NCBI RefSeq assembly: GCF_023701745.1
Contig: NZ_JAJOZB010000001.1
Location: forward strand, 3,168,501 to 3,232,500
Direction of reading: 5' to 3'
DNA length: 64,000 bases
Source of the DNA: Streptomyces sp. RKAG293
GTDB lineage: Bacteria; Actinomycetota; Actinomycetes; Streptomycetales; Streptomycetaceae
The translations under genes and the position numbers were made by a program. The notes under the pieces were generated by a model, which saw only the letters and a program-made list of their open reading frames with translations, searched no databases and was not told the origin of the DNA. The first letter of the stretch is position 1. Every line of letters begins with the position of its first letter. Of this stretch, positions 35,758 through 48,048 are shown one piece after another.

Positions 35758-35791
35758 CGGCGCCGCACGCCCTGCCGGGTGTGCGGCGCCG
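35758..35791 (-). terminator. Hairpin between the two terD genes
   Basis: CGGCGCCGCAC (35758-35768) pairs with GTGCGGCGCCG (35781-35791). It follows the stop codon of terD copy 2, so it could lower read-through into copy 1. Confidence 0.8.
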
Positions 35792-35799
35792 CGAGGGGT

Positions 35800-36375
35800 T
35801 CAGACGTTGACGCCGAAGTCCTGCGCGATGCCGCGCAGTCCGGAGGCGTAGCCCTGGCCGATGGCGCGGAACTTCCACTCCGCGCCGTTGCGGTAGAGCT
35901 CACCGAAGACCATGGCGGTCTCGGTGGAGGCGTCCTCGGTGAGGTCGTAGCGCGCCAGTTCGTTGTTGTCGGCCTGGTTCACGACGCGGATGTACGCGTT
36001 GCGGACCTGACCGAAGCTCTGCTGACGGCTCTCGGCCTCGTAGATCGAGACCGGGAAGACGATCTTGGCGACATCGGCCGGAACTCCGGCCAGGTTCACC
36101 TTGATGACCTCGTCGTCGCCGTCGCCCGAGCCGGTGAGGTTGTCACCGAGGTGCTCGACCGAGCCGTCCGGGCTCTTGAGGTTGTTGAAGAAGACGAAGT
36201 GCGCGTCGGAGATGACCTTGCCCTCGGGGCTGGCCAGCAGTGCGCTGGCGTCCAGGTCGAAATCGGCGCCGGTGGTGGTCCTGGCGTCCCATCCCAGAGC
36301 GACGATGACCGCCGTGAGATTCGGGGCCTCCTTCGTCAGTGAGACGTTGCCACCCTTGCTGAGGCTGACTCCCAC
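35800..36375 (-). CDS. terD: TerD-family stress protein (copy 2)
   Basis: A 191-residue TerD protein: [14 protein letters not shown], Ca2+ motif [36 protein letters not shown], and the C-terminal [22 protein letters not shown]. The full-length domain shows no damage. It probably forms a tandem duplication with copy 1, 85 bases downstream. It is the first gene of the pair, with its promoter in the 112 bases between it and the peroxiredoxin gene. Confidence 0.94.
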   Translation of the reverse strand: MGVSLSKGGNVSLTKEAPNLTAVIVALGWDARTTTGADFDLDASALLASPEGKVISDAHFVFFNNLKSPDGSVEHLGDNLTGSGDGDDEVIKVNLAGVPADVAKIVFPVSIYEAESRQQSFGQVRNAYIRVVNQADNNELARYDLTEDASTETAMVFGELYRNGAEWKFRAIGQGYASGLRGIAQDFGVNV

Positions 36376-36487
36376 GGGTCCTCCATACGGTCATGGGGTA
36401 TCAGGCAGTACCCTCGCCCCCGTCGTGCGGTACACAGATCAACGCGTTGAGCTTAGTGAGCAGTTCCCGAAGACTGCAGCCCGTCGG

Positions 36488-36946
36488 CTACAGCTCTTCG
36501 AGGGCCTTTGCGTAGTCGTTGAGGTCCCGGGCGTCCGGAAGGCCGTTGACGACGGTCCAGCGGACGATGCCGTCCTTGTCGATGACGAAGGTGCCGCGGA
36601 CCGCGCAGCCCTTCTCCTCGTCGAAGACGCCGTAGGCGCGCGCGGCGTCCCCGTGCGGCCAGAAGTCGGAGAGCAGCGGGTATCCGAGGCCCTCCTGTTC
36701 GGCGAAGACGCGCAGCGAGAACGGGGCGTCGCAGGAGACGGCGAGGAGCTGCACGCCGTCGTTCTGGAACGTCGGCAGTTCGTCGCGCAGGGCACAGAGC
36801 TCGCCGGTGCAGACGCCGGTGAACGCGTACGGGTAGAAGAGCAGCACGACGTTCTTCTCGCCGCGGAAGTCGGAGAGCCGCACGGTCTGACCGTGCTGGT
36901 TCTTCAGCTCGAAATCCGGGGCCTTGCTGCCGACCTCGATCGCCAT
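36488..36946 (-). CDS. Bcp/AhpE-type peroxiredoxin
   Basis: A 152-residue thiol peroxidase. The peroxidatic Cys46 lies in [15 protein letters not shown], with Cys51 as a likely resolving residue, so an atypical two-Cys BCP mechanism fits better than the one-Cys Ahp[19 protein letters not shown] and [13 protein letters not shown] are typical. It reduces peroxides in the cytosol with thioredoxin. Gene order peroxiredoxin, DUF3052, aceE is the same as around ahpE in Mycobacterium tuberculosis. The ATG at 36946 has GAGGA upstream. Confidence 0.9.
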   Translation of the reverse strand: MAIEVGSKAPDFELKNQHGQTVRLSDFRGEKNVVLLFYPYAFTGVCTGELCALRDELPTFQNDGVQLLAVSCDAPFSLRVFAEQEGLGYPLLSDFWPHGDAARAYGVFDEEKGCAVRGTFVIDKDGIVRWTVVNGLPDARDLNDYAKALEEL

Positions 36947-37070
36947 GCGGGCACATCCTCGTCTCGGTACCGGAAAGGTCACGGACAGTCTGTCACTGCC
37001 CTCCGGGGCCGAACGCACCGCGCCCCCGTCGACCGGGGTCGACGGGGGCGCGGAGCAGGGTCCGGTAGAG

Positions 37071-37511
37071 CTACCGCTTCGCGGCCCGGGCCGTCTTCGG
37101 AGTGACCAGGCGGCTGCCCGACCAGTCCTTGGCGGCGTTGACTGTGCTGGTTTGGGCCAGACCTGCGGTCTGGGCGGCCTCGCCGATCTCGCTTGGCTCG
37201 ACGTGGCCCTCACGGCCGGTCTTCGGGGTCATCAGCCAGATCGGGGCGCCGTCGTCGATCGTCGACGTGGCGTCGACCAAGGTGTCGGTGAGGTCGCCGT
37301 CGTCCTCCCTGAACCACAGCAGGACGGCGTCGGGCACGTCGTCGTAGTCCTCATCGGCGAGCTCTTCGCCCGTGAGCTCCTCGATACCTTCTCGGAGCTC
37401 CTGGTCGCAGTCGTCGTCGTACCCGAGTTCCTGGACCACCTGTCCGGGTTCGAATCCAAGCCGGCTAGCCGGGTTGGTCCGGTCCTCCGCGTGGTCCGCG
37501 GTCGCGCTCAC
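37071..37511 (-). CDS. DUF3052 protein
   Basis: A 146-residue acidic protein found across actinobacteria: [49 protein letters not shown], and [34 protein letters not shown] precedes the GTG at 37511. It has no known function; the fold is a small globular domain. It is divergent from aceE across a 381-base control region, and lies upstream of the peroxiredoxin gene on the same strand. Confidence 0.88.
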   Translation of the reverse strand: MSATADHAEDRTNPASRLGFEPGQVVQELGYDDDCDQELREGIEELTGEELADEDYDDVPDAVLLWFREDDGDLTDTLVDATSTIDDGAPIWLMTPKTGREGHVEPSEIGEAAQTAGLAQTSTVNAAKDWSGSRLVTPKTARAAKR

Positions 37512-37624
37512 GCTTTGCCTCCTGTCATGGGGGGAAACTCCCCGCGCCTGTGCGGGGTTATTGGCGGTAGTCCACACGGACGCGGCGGATCGCGCAAGTA
37601 CCCGGCCGCCGAGACCGCCTAAAC

Positions 37625-37638
37625 GGTGACGTGTCACC
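37625..37638. promoter_or_regulatory. Dyad GGTGAC-GT-GTCACC
   Basis: Two 6-base arms around GT, 114 bases upstream of the DUF3052 start and 255 bases upstream of aceE. Candidate regulator site; the regulator is unknown. Confidence 0.5.
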
Positions 37639-37656
37639 GCAACCCGCACGTCCAAT

Positions 37657-37672
37657 CGTGACGCAGATCACG
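37657..37672. promoter_or_regulatory. Crp-like dyad CGTGA-N6-TCACG
   Basis: The 5-base arms around CGCAGA match the classic Crp site layout and differ in one base from the Streptomyces GTG-N6-GNCAC motif. It lies 221 bases before aceE. Confidence 0.5.
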
Positions 37673-37892
37673 CCGGTTTGCCGGGGTTGTGCACGAATGA
37701 AGTCTGGGGTCGGTCGTACGTCCGAGTGGGCGTAGAGTTCTGATTTGGCCTCTCGTAGGCCTGCTTCGCTGCGCACCTCTCCGTCTCACGGAGTGGCAGT
37801 TACCGCTCAGTAGAGATGACGTTTCTGGCGACGCGGTACACGATGGAGGCGGCGCGACCCAGCAGAGCAAGACCTAGTAGCGAAGGAACAGC

Positions 37893-40625
<2,733 letters not shown>

Positions 40626-40656
40626 GGTAGCCCCGAGGCGGTACGTCTCACGTTTC

Positions 40657-40701
40657 GAACGCCGGGCCCGCACCACTTTCCGTGGTGCGGGCCCGGCGTT
40701 C
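40657..40701. terminator. Strong bidirectional terminator after aceE
   Basis: A 19-bp perfect stem, 40657-40675 with 40683-40701, starting GAACGCCGGGCCCGCACCA, with a 7-base loop, between converging genes. Confidence 0.93.
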
Positions 40702-40719
40702 GTTCGTCTGCCGCGCCGG

Positions 40720-40977
40720 CTACTGCGCCAGCCAGAGGATGGCGACGACGGTGTCGAAGACGCCGAGGACGACGGCGACGACCGCGGGGATCGACTTCGC
40801 GCCACGCCAGCTGCGGCCCATGGCGAGCCAGCCGAAGATGATCGCGAGGGGTCCGAGCACGATCCCCAGGACGAAGAAGCCGACGATGGCGCAGACGGCG
40901 CCGACGACGGCGATCGTTCCGGTGTCGGACCGGTCGCGGGAACGCATACGGGTACGGGTGCGGGTTCGGGTGGCCAT
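40720..40977 (-). CDS. Small DUF4190-like membrane protein
   Basis: An 85-residue protein with a very basic, Thr-Arg-repeat N-terminus (ATRTRTRTRMRSRDRSD) and two helices: IAVVGAVCAIVGFFVLGIVLGPLAIIFGWLAMG and VVAVVLGVFDTVVAILWLAQ. The G-x-LAI-FGWLA pattern resembles DUF4190 proteins. GGAGGG lies before the ATG. Function is unknown. Confidence 0.75.
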   Translation of the reverse strand: MATRTRTRTRMRSRDRSDTGTIAVVGAVCAIVGFFVLGIVLGPLAIIFGWLAMGRSWRGAKSIPAVVAVVLGVFDTVVAILWLAQ

Positions 40978-41041
40978 CGTCCCTCCGTAAGGTTTCGGGG
41001 CTCGCCGTTCGCGTTCCCCGCCCCCGGCCGCCCATGCGGTG

Positions 41042-41401
41042 TCAGTTCTCCCAGACCTTGAACGCCCGGACGGTGTAACGGGATTCGGGCACCCAGGTGC
41101 CCGTCGGATAGGTGTCGAACTCGGCCTCGGTGGCGCACTCCGCGCTCTGGTAGGTGGTGACCGGCCGGCCGATGCGGTTGACGAAGGACCGGGCGGGAGT
41201 GCCCGCGGGGAGCGGCACGCAGTTGTCGATGCCGGTGTCGGCGAGTTCGTGGGCCTGCCGGGCGCTGCTGTAGCCGGCCTTGCCCCACAGGCAGAGCTGG
41301 CCCGGATCGCAGGCCCCGGAGGACGCGGCGGAGGCCGGGGCGAGGGCGGTGACGGGCAGCAGCGCGGCGGCCAGGGCGGCGGCGGTGAGGATCGTGTTCA
41401 T
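41042..41401 (-). CDS. Secreted peptidase-inhibitor-like protein (family I36)
   Basis: A 119-residue precursor with a signal peptide ending PASAAS near residue 27, then CDPGQLCLWGKAGYSSARQAHEL, the Cys-rich N-terminal pattern of family I36 (Streptomyces metalloprotease inhibitor-like). The mature domain has five Cys residues and the FVNRIGRPVTTYQSAECATEAEF segment. It probably binds an extracellular protease or acts in crystallin-like fashion. The ATG at 41401 has a weak ribosome-binding site; a longer in-frame version would bury the signal peptide. Confidence 0.78.
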   Translation of the reverse strand: MNTILTAAALAAALLPVTALAPASAASSGACDPGQLCLWGKAGYSSARQAHELADTGIDNCVPLPAGTPARSFVNRIGRPVTTYQSAECATEAEFDTYPTGTWVPESRYTVRAFKVWEN

Positions 41402-41524
41402 GCGGCTCAGGCTGGTGCGGCGGTCGCGGCGCCCACAAGAGCGGCCGGGCACGTTCCCCCTGATAGGGGGATTGCGTGCGGCCCGCCCCACGGGTAACAG
41501 CCGACCCAGTCGCTTGGCCCGTAC

Positions 41525-41553
41525 AGTCACTTTCGAAACGTGACTTGAGTCAC
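41525..41553. promoter_or_regulatory. Three alternating half-sites AGTCAC/GTGACT/AGTCAC
   Basis: AGTCAC (41525-41530), GTGACT (41540-41545) and AGTCAC (41548-41553) alternate in direction. The last two form GTGACTTGAGTCAC, an exact fit to GTG-N6-GNCAC, the Streptomyces Crp motif. The block lies between divergent genes. Confidence 0.55.
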
Positions 41554-41696
41554 CCTTGGCTCAGGCATGGCCCTGCGTCTTCTACGCTGGCCGGGATACC
41601 GCAAACCTCCGAGGGGCCACCACACCCCCCGCGCACCTTCTGCCGACGGACCGGGTCGGCGTGCGCGTCCGGGACGATTTCGCGAGGCAATACTGA

Positions 41697-42902
41697 GTGA
41701 CCCCATTCGATGAGCGCTTCAATGCAACGTCCATCCGGGCCCTGCTGGCCCTGGCCGTCATCTTCGTCATGCTCGCGACCACCGGCTGGACCGCCATCCG
41801 GCCGCACAAGGGCGCCGAGGATCCGCGGGCGGCGGCACTGGTGTCGTGGCTGCACGGCTCGGTGGCCGGGCACAAGCTGCCCAGCGCCTCGGCCGGTGCC
41901 GACTCCATAGCGCACTTCTTCGCGACGCTGACCGCGGCCCAGACCCGGCAGATCGCCAACCGCTACCCGCTCGTCGTCGGCAACCTGGACGGCGCGCCGG
42001 TGAGCGTGCGCTACCTGGCCAACCGGGTGGCGCTCGCCCAGACGCGCGTCACGGAGATCGCCCGTTCGCACAGCTCCCTGCTCACACCCGCCGGCCGCAA
42101 GGACGCGGACAAGCGCGCCCACCGCTACGCCTCGCTGCTGAGCGACGGCCGGCAGATCCTCGCCTTCGACCCGACCGGAGCCGGCCGGGCCGCCGAGGTC
42201 TTCGGTGATCTCGGTTCCGCCGACCGGGTGGCCGTGGTCGTGCCGGGTGTGGACACCGACATCAGCACGTTCGAACGCACCGCCAAGTCGTACGCGGCCC
42301 CGGTCGGCATGGCGCGCGCCCTGTACCAGGCCGAGCGCGCCCAGGACCCGTCCTCGCGCACCGCGGTGATCGCCTGGGCGAACTACACGACGCCGTCGGG
42401 TGTCGGTCTCGACGCCTCCACCGGTGAGCTGGCGGAGAACGGCGCGGTCCGGCTGAACTCGCTGGTCGAGGCGCTGCCGTCCACCGCGCGCATCTCGCTG
42501 TTCTGCCACTCGTACGGCTCGGTGCTGTGCGGGGTGGCCGCTCCGGACCTGCCGTCGGACAAGATCTCCGACATCACCGTCTTCGGCAGCCCCGGGATGC
42601 GGGTGAGCCGCGCCACGCAGCTGCACACCTCCGCCAACGTATGGGCCGCCCGCGATCCGAGCGACTGGATCGGCGAGGTGCCGCACCTGGAGATCGCCGG
42701 CCTGGGGCACGGCGCCGACCCCGTCTCGGAGTCCTTCGGGGCCCGTGTGGTCGGTACGGAAGGCGCTCTGGGCCACCCCGGCTACTTCGCGCCCGGCACC
42801 GAGAGCCTGGCGAACTTCACCGACATCGCCCTCGGCCAGTACAGCGCGGTGCGGTGCGCGCCGAACCGCGAGGACTGCGCGTCCGGCCTCGGTCAGGCCT
42901 GA
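41697..42902 (+). CDS. DUF1023 alpha/beta hydrolase, membrane-anchored
   Basis: A 401-residue protein. An N-terminal membrane helix (RALLALAVIFVMLATTGWTAI) is followed by an extracytoplasmic domain. Residues about 165-330 are DUF1023, an alpha/beta hydrolase fold with the nucleophile in LFCHSYGSVLCG and an upstream AVVVPGVDTDISTFE oxyanion-hole segment. A His near the end (GLGHGADPV) could complete the triad. Substrate is unknown; esterase or amidase activity on envelope or secreted material is likely. The GTG start is at 41697. A strong terminator follows. Confidence 0.82.
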   Translation: MTPFDERFNATSIRALLALAVIFVMLATTGWTAIRPHKGAEDPRAAALVSWLHGSVAGHKLPSASAGADSIAHFFATLTAAQTRQIANRYPLVVGNLDGAPVSVRYLANRVALAQTRVTEIARSHSSLLTPAGRKDADKRAHRYASLLSDGRQILAFDPTGAGRAAEVFGDLGSADRVAVVVPGVDTDISTFERTAKSYAAPVGMARALYQAERAQDPSSRTAVIAWANYTTPSGVGLDASTGELAENGAVRLNSLVEALPSTARISLFCHSYGSVLCGVAAPDLPSDKISDITVFGSPGMRVSRATQLHTSANVWAARDPSDWIGEVPHLEIAGLGHGADPVSESFGARVVGTEGALGHPGYFAPGTESLANFTDIALGQYSAVRCAPNREDCASGLGQA

Positions 42903-42910
42903 GCCGGAGT

Positions 42911-42953
42911 CGTGGGGGTGGTTCCGGTCCTGGGGTCCGGAACCACCCCCACG
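42911..42953 (+). terminator. Terminator with T-tract
   Basis: CGTGGGGGTGGTTCCGG (42911-42927) pairs with CCGGAACCACCCCCACG (42937-42953), 17 bp, followed by GCGTTTTT. It is a canonical intrinsic terminator. Confidence 0.93.
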
Positions 42954-43010
42954 CGCGTTTTTGCGGTCAGTTCGGCAGTTGATCCCACATTCGGCCCTAC
43001 GATGAGCCAC

Positions 43011-43713
43011 ATGGGTGACGTTTTGGCCGGATCCAATGCCGTGTGGGAGTTCGACACGGATGCCGTGGTCATCCGGTACGAGCGCGGGGTGCGCAATTCG
43101 AAGCTGCTCCAGACGCTCGGCGAGCGCCGGATCCCGTACGCCGCGCTGACCGGCGTCGAGCTCGTTCCCGGCAAGCGCGGCACGGTCGTACTGCGCGCCC
43201 TGCCGCGGCCCGGCGCCGATCCGCTGATGGAAGCGGCGGGCGGGCAGCTGAAGGACTCCGCGGATCCCTACCGGCTGGTGCTGCCGGCCGACCGCGAGAC
43301 CCTCGCCGAGTACTACACGGACGAGCTACGGGTCGCGGTCTCCGACAACGACACCGGCGAACCGGCCGACCGCTTCCTGGTCGCCGCGCCCACCGGGCCG
43401 CAGTCGTTCAAGGCGTACGACGCCAGGGCCGCCTTCGACGGCCGCACGGTGTCCTTCCGCTGGTTCTGGACGGGCGCCTCGACCGCCAAATGGAAGGCCG
43501 GCGACCAGCACTTCCCGGTCGCCGACCTGAGCGGGGTCGACTGGCGCTCCCCCGAGCTGCTGCACGGCTATCTGCGGCTGCGGCCGAACGACGACACCGA
43601 ACGCCCCGGCGACCCCGACCAGAACCCGGCCGCGGTGGTCTTCGGGCTCGGCTACGGCCAGGTCCATGAATCGCTGCCGTTCGCCGCGTCCGTGCTGGCC
43701 GCCGTGCAGACGG

Positions 43714-43736
<23 letters not shown>
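43011..43736 (+). CDS. DUF4429 protein
   Basis: A 241-residue soluble protein with two DUF4429 copies, one starting VWEFDTDAVVIRYERGVRNSKL and the second SFKAYDARAAFDGRTVSFRWF, each with a PH-like beta fold. Function is unknown. TACGAT lies seven bases before the ATG at 43011, so a leaderless mRNA is likely; an in-frame ATG three codons upstream overlaps that box. The last 23 bases overlap the 3' end of the converging aldo-keto reductase gene. Confidence 0.82.
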
Positions 43737-44751
<1,015 letters not shown>

Positions 44752-44756
44752 CAGGG

Positions 44757-45233
44757 TCAGACCCTCTCCGGCGCCCGCTGGGCGCCCCCATACATGTCGA
44801 TCTTGTAGTCCAGTACCGCGAGGGTGTCCTGCAGCTCGGCGATCCGCCGGTGCACGTCCTCACGGTGCGCCACGAGCAGCTCCTGCCGCGCGGCGAAGGT
44901 CTGCTCGCCCTCGCGCACCATCTCCGCGTACCTGACCATGTCCGCGACCGGCATCCCGGTCAGCCGGAGCTTGCCGACGAAGGCCAGCCAGTGCAGATCT
45001 CGGTTGGTGTAGCGGCGCTGCCCGGTGTGGGAGCGGTCGACGTGCGGCATCAGTCCGATCCGCTCGTACCAGCGCAGGGTGTGCGCGCTCAGCCCGGTCA
45101 CCGTGACCACTTCGCTGATCGTGTACTGGTCCTGCCCGTCGGGCCGCAGAATCGACGCCTGGTCGTCACAGCTGGCGATCCGGCCGGCCCTGCTCCTCGC
45201 CACCTTCGTCACAGCCACCTGCGTTACCGTCAT
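44757..45233 (-). CDS. MerR-family regulator of the aldo-keto reductase
   Basis: A 158-residue regulator with the MerR winged helix-turn-helix (YTISEVVTVTGLSAHTLRWYERIGLM) and a C-terminal coiled coil (REDVHRRIAELQDTLAVLDYKIDMY). It lacks the Cys metal ligands of MerR/ZntR and the Cys pattern of SoxR, and resembles regulators of reductases that sense small organic compounds. The dyad at 45250-45267 lies in its own 19-bp-spaced promoter, the hallmark of MerR control. TAGCGT lies six bases before the ATG, so the mRNA is probably leaderless. Confidence 0.9.
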   Translation of the reverse strand: MTVTQVAVTKVARSRAGRIASCDDQASILRPDGQDQYTISEVVTVTGLSAHTLRWYERIGLMPHVDRSHTGQRRYTNRDLHWLAFVGKLRLTGMPVADMVRYAEMVREGEQTFAARQELLVAHREDVHRRIAELQDTLAVLDYKIDMYGGAQRAPERV

Positions 45234-45239
45234 GCCCCT

Positions 45240-45270
45240 ACGCTACGGACTTGGAGTGCACTCGAAGCAA
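45240..45270 (-). promoter_or_regulatory. MerR-type promoter with dyad operator
   Basis: On the minus strand, TTGCTT (45270-45265) and TAGCGT (45245-45240) are 19 bases apart. The dyad CTTGGAGTGCACTCGAAG (45250-45267) covers the -35 box and spacer. Long 19-base spacing bridged by an operator is what MerR proteins act on. Confidence 0.8.
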
Positions 45271-45311
45271 GCGCCTCAGGAGATCTTTTCCGGCCGCGTT
45301 ACGCTCGCCCC

Positions 45312-46127
45312 ATGGAGAGCTTGCGTGAGATCCGGAACTGGCCCGTCCCCACGGCGGCCGCGGCCGTCGTCCGCCGGGACGGCACGGTGGCCGGGTCCCA
45401 CGGCCCGGTCGGTGAGCCGTTCCGGCTCGCGTCGGTCACCAAGCCGCTGACGGCCTACGCGGCGCTGGTCGCCTGCGAGGAGGGCGTCTTCGAGCTCGAC
45501 GACCCGGCGGGCCCCGAGGGCTCGACGGTGCGCCATCTGCTCTCCCACACCTCAGGGCTGGCCTTCGACCAGCACCGCGTGATGGCGCCGCCCGGTGACC
45601 GCCGGCTCTACTCCAACGCCGGGTTCGAGGTGCTCGCCGACCACATCGCCAAGGCCACCGGCATCCCGTTCCCCGAATACCTGCGGCAGGCGGTCCTGGA
45701 GCCGCTGGGGATGACCGCCACCACGCTGCCCGGCTCGGCCGCCGCCGACGGCGTCTCCACCGTCGAGGACCTCGTCCGCTTCGCCGCCGAACTGCAGGCG
45801 CCGCGCATCCTGCACCCGTCGACCCTCGACGAGGCCACGTCCGTCGTCTTCCCCGGCCTCAAGGGCGTACTGCCGGGCTACGGCCACCAGAACCCCAACG
45901 ACTGGGGCCTCGGCTTCGAGATCCGGGACTCCAAGACCCCGCACTGGACCGGCGCCGCCTCCAGCCCGCGCACCTTCGGGCACTTCGGCCAGACCGGGAC
46001 CTTCCTGTGGGTCGACCCCGACGCGGGCGCCGCGTGCGTCTGCCTCACCGACCGCGCCTGGGGCGAATGGGCTGTCCCGCTGTGGCCCGCCCTGACGGAC
46101 GCGGTCCTCGCGGAACTGCGGGCCTAG
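45312..46127 (+). CDS. Serine hydrolase of the class C beta-lactamase fold
   Basis: A 271-residue protein with the penicillin-recognising motifs: SVTK (Ser41, Lys44), YSN (Tyr100), and HFGQTG in place of KTG near the C-terminus. It lacks a signal peptide, so it is a cytosolic esterase or peptidase relative rather than a secreted beta-lactamase. TACGCT lies six bases before the ATG and there is no ribosome-binding site. Its stop codon shares CTAG with the stop codon of the converging pirin gene. Confidence 0.85.
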   Translation: MESLREIRNWPVPTAAAAVVRRDGTVAGSHGPVGEPFRLASVTKPLTAYAALVACEEGVFELDDPAGPEGSTVRHLLSHTSGLAFDQHRVMAPPGDRRLYSNAGFEVLADHIAKATGIPFPEYLRQAVLEPLGMTATTLPGSAAADGVSTVEDLVRFAAELQAPRILHPSTLDEATSVVFPGLKGVLPGYGHQNPNDWGLGFEIRDSKTPHWTGAASSPRTFGHFGQTGTFLWVDPDAGAACVCLTDRAWGEWAVPLWPALTDAVLAELRA

Positions 46128-46777
46128 GCCGGGTCGCGCGGCACCGGACGCAGCTCCCAGACGAGGTACTCCACCGGGCCCGCCGCCCGCACCAGGAGCC
46201 TCTCCTCGTCGGTGAGGCGCGCCGCGTCGCCCGCTTCGAGGGTCTCGTCGCCCAACCGGACGCTGCCGCGCACCACGTGCACGTAGACGAAGGGCGCGGC
46301 CGGCAGTTCGCCCGGGCCGCGGCTGACGGACAGCGCCGCGTGCGGCTGCCGGAACGGGACGAAGCGCGTGCCGTGTTCGACGCCGTAGCGCGGGCCGCCG
46401 CCGAACACCGCGGGCTCCAGCCACATCTGAAGGAACCTCAGCGGCCCTTCCCCGGCGTTGCGTTCGACATGGCGGACGCCGTCGCCCGCGCTGAGCAGCT
46501 GTGCCTCACCGGCCCGCACCACGGTCTCGTGGCCCGCGGAGTCCCGGTGTCCCAGCTCGCCCTCGATCACCCACGTCACGATCTCGACTCCCCCGTGCGG
46601 GTGCTCCGCGAAGCCGGCGCCGGGCGCCAGCCGCTCCTCGTTGCACGCCATCAGCGGCCCGAACCGCAGGTTGCCGGGGTCGTAGTGGGAGCCGAAGGAG
46701 AACGCGTGCAGGGTCTCGATCCCCGCGGCGGGATCACCCCCGGCGTATCGCTGTCCACCGCGCCGAACGTCGATCAT
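46124..46777 (-). CDS. Pirin-family protein
   Basis: A 217-residue bicupin. The metal-site motif is FAEHPHGGVEIVTWVIEGELGHRDS with HxH and a later Glu and His (LSAGDGVRHVERN). Bacterial pirins such as YhhW act as quercetinases or redox-sensing regulators. TACCGT lies six bases before the ATG with no ribosome-binding site. It converges on the serine hydrolase gene with four shared bases and is divergent from fasR. Confidence 0.9.
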   Translation of the reverse strand: MIDVRRGGQRYAGGDPAAGIETLHAFSFGSHYDPGNLRFGPLMACNEERLAPGAGFAEHPHGGVEIVTWVIEGELGHRDSAGHETVVRAGEAQLLSAGDGVRHVERNAGEGPLRFLQMWLEPAVFGGGPRYGVEHGTRFVPFRQPHAALSVSRGPGELPAAPFVYVHVVRGSVRLGDETLEAGDAARLTDEERLLVRAAGPVEYLVWELRPVPRDPA

Positions 46778-46848
46778 TCGGCCACGGTACAAGCGACCGG
46801 CGCGCACCCCGGCGCTGTGCACCCCTGGGGATAAGGCAGTCTTGTCCC

Positions 46849-48045
46849 GTGCCCGACACTCCGCAGCCCCCGAAAAAGCCCGTCCGCGCTGAGCACGCCG
46901 CGACGCTGCGCCGACTGGAGAAGTCGTCCGGCCGGCTCGCTGCGAACGCCATCGCCCGGATGGATGAGCAGCTGCCGTGGTACCGGGCGATGCCACCGGA
47001 GAACCGGTCCTGGATCGGGCTGGTGGCGCAGGCGGGCATCGCGGCGTTCACCGAGTGGTTCCGGCATCCCGAGGCGCCGCAGGCGATCAGCACGGATGTG
47101 TTCGGGACCGCGCCCAGGGAGTTGACCAGGGCGATCTCGCTGCGGCAGACCGTGGAGATGGTGCGCACCACCATCGAGGTGATGGAAGCGGCCATCGACG
47201 AGGTGGCGGCGCCCGGTGACGAGTCGGTGCTGCGCGAGGCGCTGCTGGTCTACGCCCGGGAGATCGCGTTCGCCACCGCCCAGGTGTACGCGCAGGCGGC
47301 CGAGGCCCGGGGCGCGTGGGACGCGCGCCTGGAGTCGCTGGTCGTCAACGCGGTGCTGTCCGGTGAGGCGGACGAGGGGGTGCTGTCGCGCGCGGCGGCG
47401 CTGGGCTGGAGTTCGCCCGACCAGATCGTCGTGGTGCTCGGGACCGCGCCGAACGGCGACAGCGAGCTGACGGTGGAGGCCATCCGGCGGGCCGCGCGGC
47501 ACGCGAAGCTGCAGGTGCTGACCGGGGTGCTCGGTGAGCGGCTGGTCGTGATCGCGGGTGGTGAGGGCGAGCCGCTCAAGGTCGCGAAATCACTGATCGC
47601 CCCGTTCGCGGCGGGCCCCGTGGTGGCCGGTCCCGTCGTCGGGGACCTGCTGTCCGCGACCCGTTCCGCACAGGCCGCGGCCGCCGGTCTGAAGGCGTGC
47701 GCCGCCTGGCCGGACGCGCCCCGGCCGGTCGTCTCGGACGACCTGCTGCCCGAGCGCGCGATGGCCGGCGACCGTTACGCGCGTGAACAGCTGGTGGAGG
47801 AGATCTACAGACCGTTGGAGGAAGCGGGCTCCGCGCTCCTCGAAACGCTGAGTGTCTACCTCGAACAGGCCTCGTCCCTCGAAGGGGCGGCGCGGATGTT
47901 GTTCGTTCACCCAAACACCGTCCGCTACCGGCTGCGACGTGTGACGGATGTCACCGGATGGTCGCCCTCCGACGTGCGTTCGGCGTTCACTCTGCGCATC
48001 GCCCTCATCCTGGGACGACTGTCCGGCGCCGATCAATCACCCTGA
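46849..48045 (+). CDS. fasR: PucR-family activator of fatty-acid synthesis
   Basis: A 398-residue regulator. The N-terminal 160 residues form a sensor region (RLAANAIARMDEQLPWYRAMPPENRSWIGLVAQAGIAAF). A GGDEF-like central part follows, and the C-terminal PucR helix-turn-helix contains LSVYLEQASSLEGAARMLFVHPNTVRYRLRRVTDVTG. It is directly upstream of fabD-fabH-acpP-fabF, as fasR is in S. coelicolor and Rv2242 is in M. tuberculosis. FasR binds the fabD promoter and raises transcription; acyl-CoAs are likely effectors. The GTG at 46849 has no strong ribosome-binding site. Confidence 0.93.
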   Translation: MPDTPQPPKKPVRAEHAATLRRLEKSSGRLAANAIARMDEQLPWYRAMPPENRSWIGLVAQAGIAAFTEWFRHPEAPQAISTDVFGTAPRELTRAISLRQTVEMVRTTIEVMEAAIDEVAAPGDESVLREALLVYAREIAFATAQVYAQAAEARGAWDARLESLVVNAVLSGEADEGVLSRAAALGWSSPDQIVVVLGTAPNGDSELTVEAIRRAARHAKLQVLTGVLGERLVVIAGGEGEPLKVAKSLIAPFAAGPVVAGPVVGDLLSATRSAQAAAAGLKACAAWPDAPRPVVSDDLLPERAMAGDRYAREQLVEEIYRPLEEAGSALLETLSVYLEQASSLEGAARMLFVHPNTVRYRLRRVTDVTGWSPSDVRSAFTLRIALILGRLSGADQSP

Positions 48046-48048
48046 GTT

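Larger units (their letters stand above)
37512..37892. other. Control region between DUF3052 and aceE
   Basis: No gene is seen. It holds a C4-type hairpin at 37540-37557, two dyads at 37625-37638 and 37657-37672, a candidate aceE promoter region near 37690-37740 (TAGAGTTCT at 37732), and GCGAAGGAA as the aceE ribosome-binding site. The 120 or more bases between that promoter and the start suggest a long aceE leader. Confidence 0.55.

Noticed and set aside
37530..37560. A hairpin, ACTCCCCGCGCC-TGT-GCGGGG-TTATT, resembling a type I-E CRISPR repeat.
   Set aside because: There is only one copy, no spacers and no cas genes. A plain terminator-like hairpin is enough to explain it.
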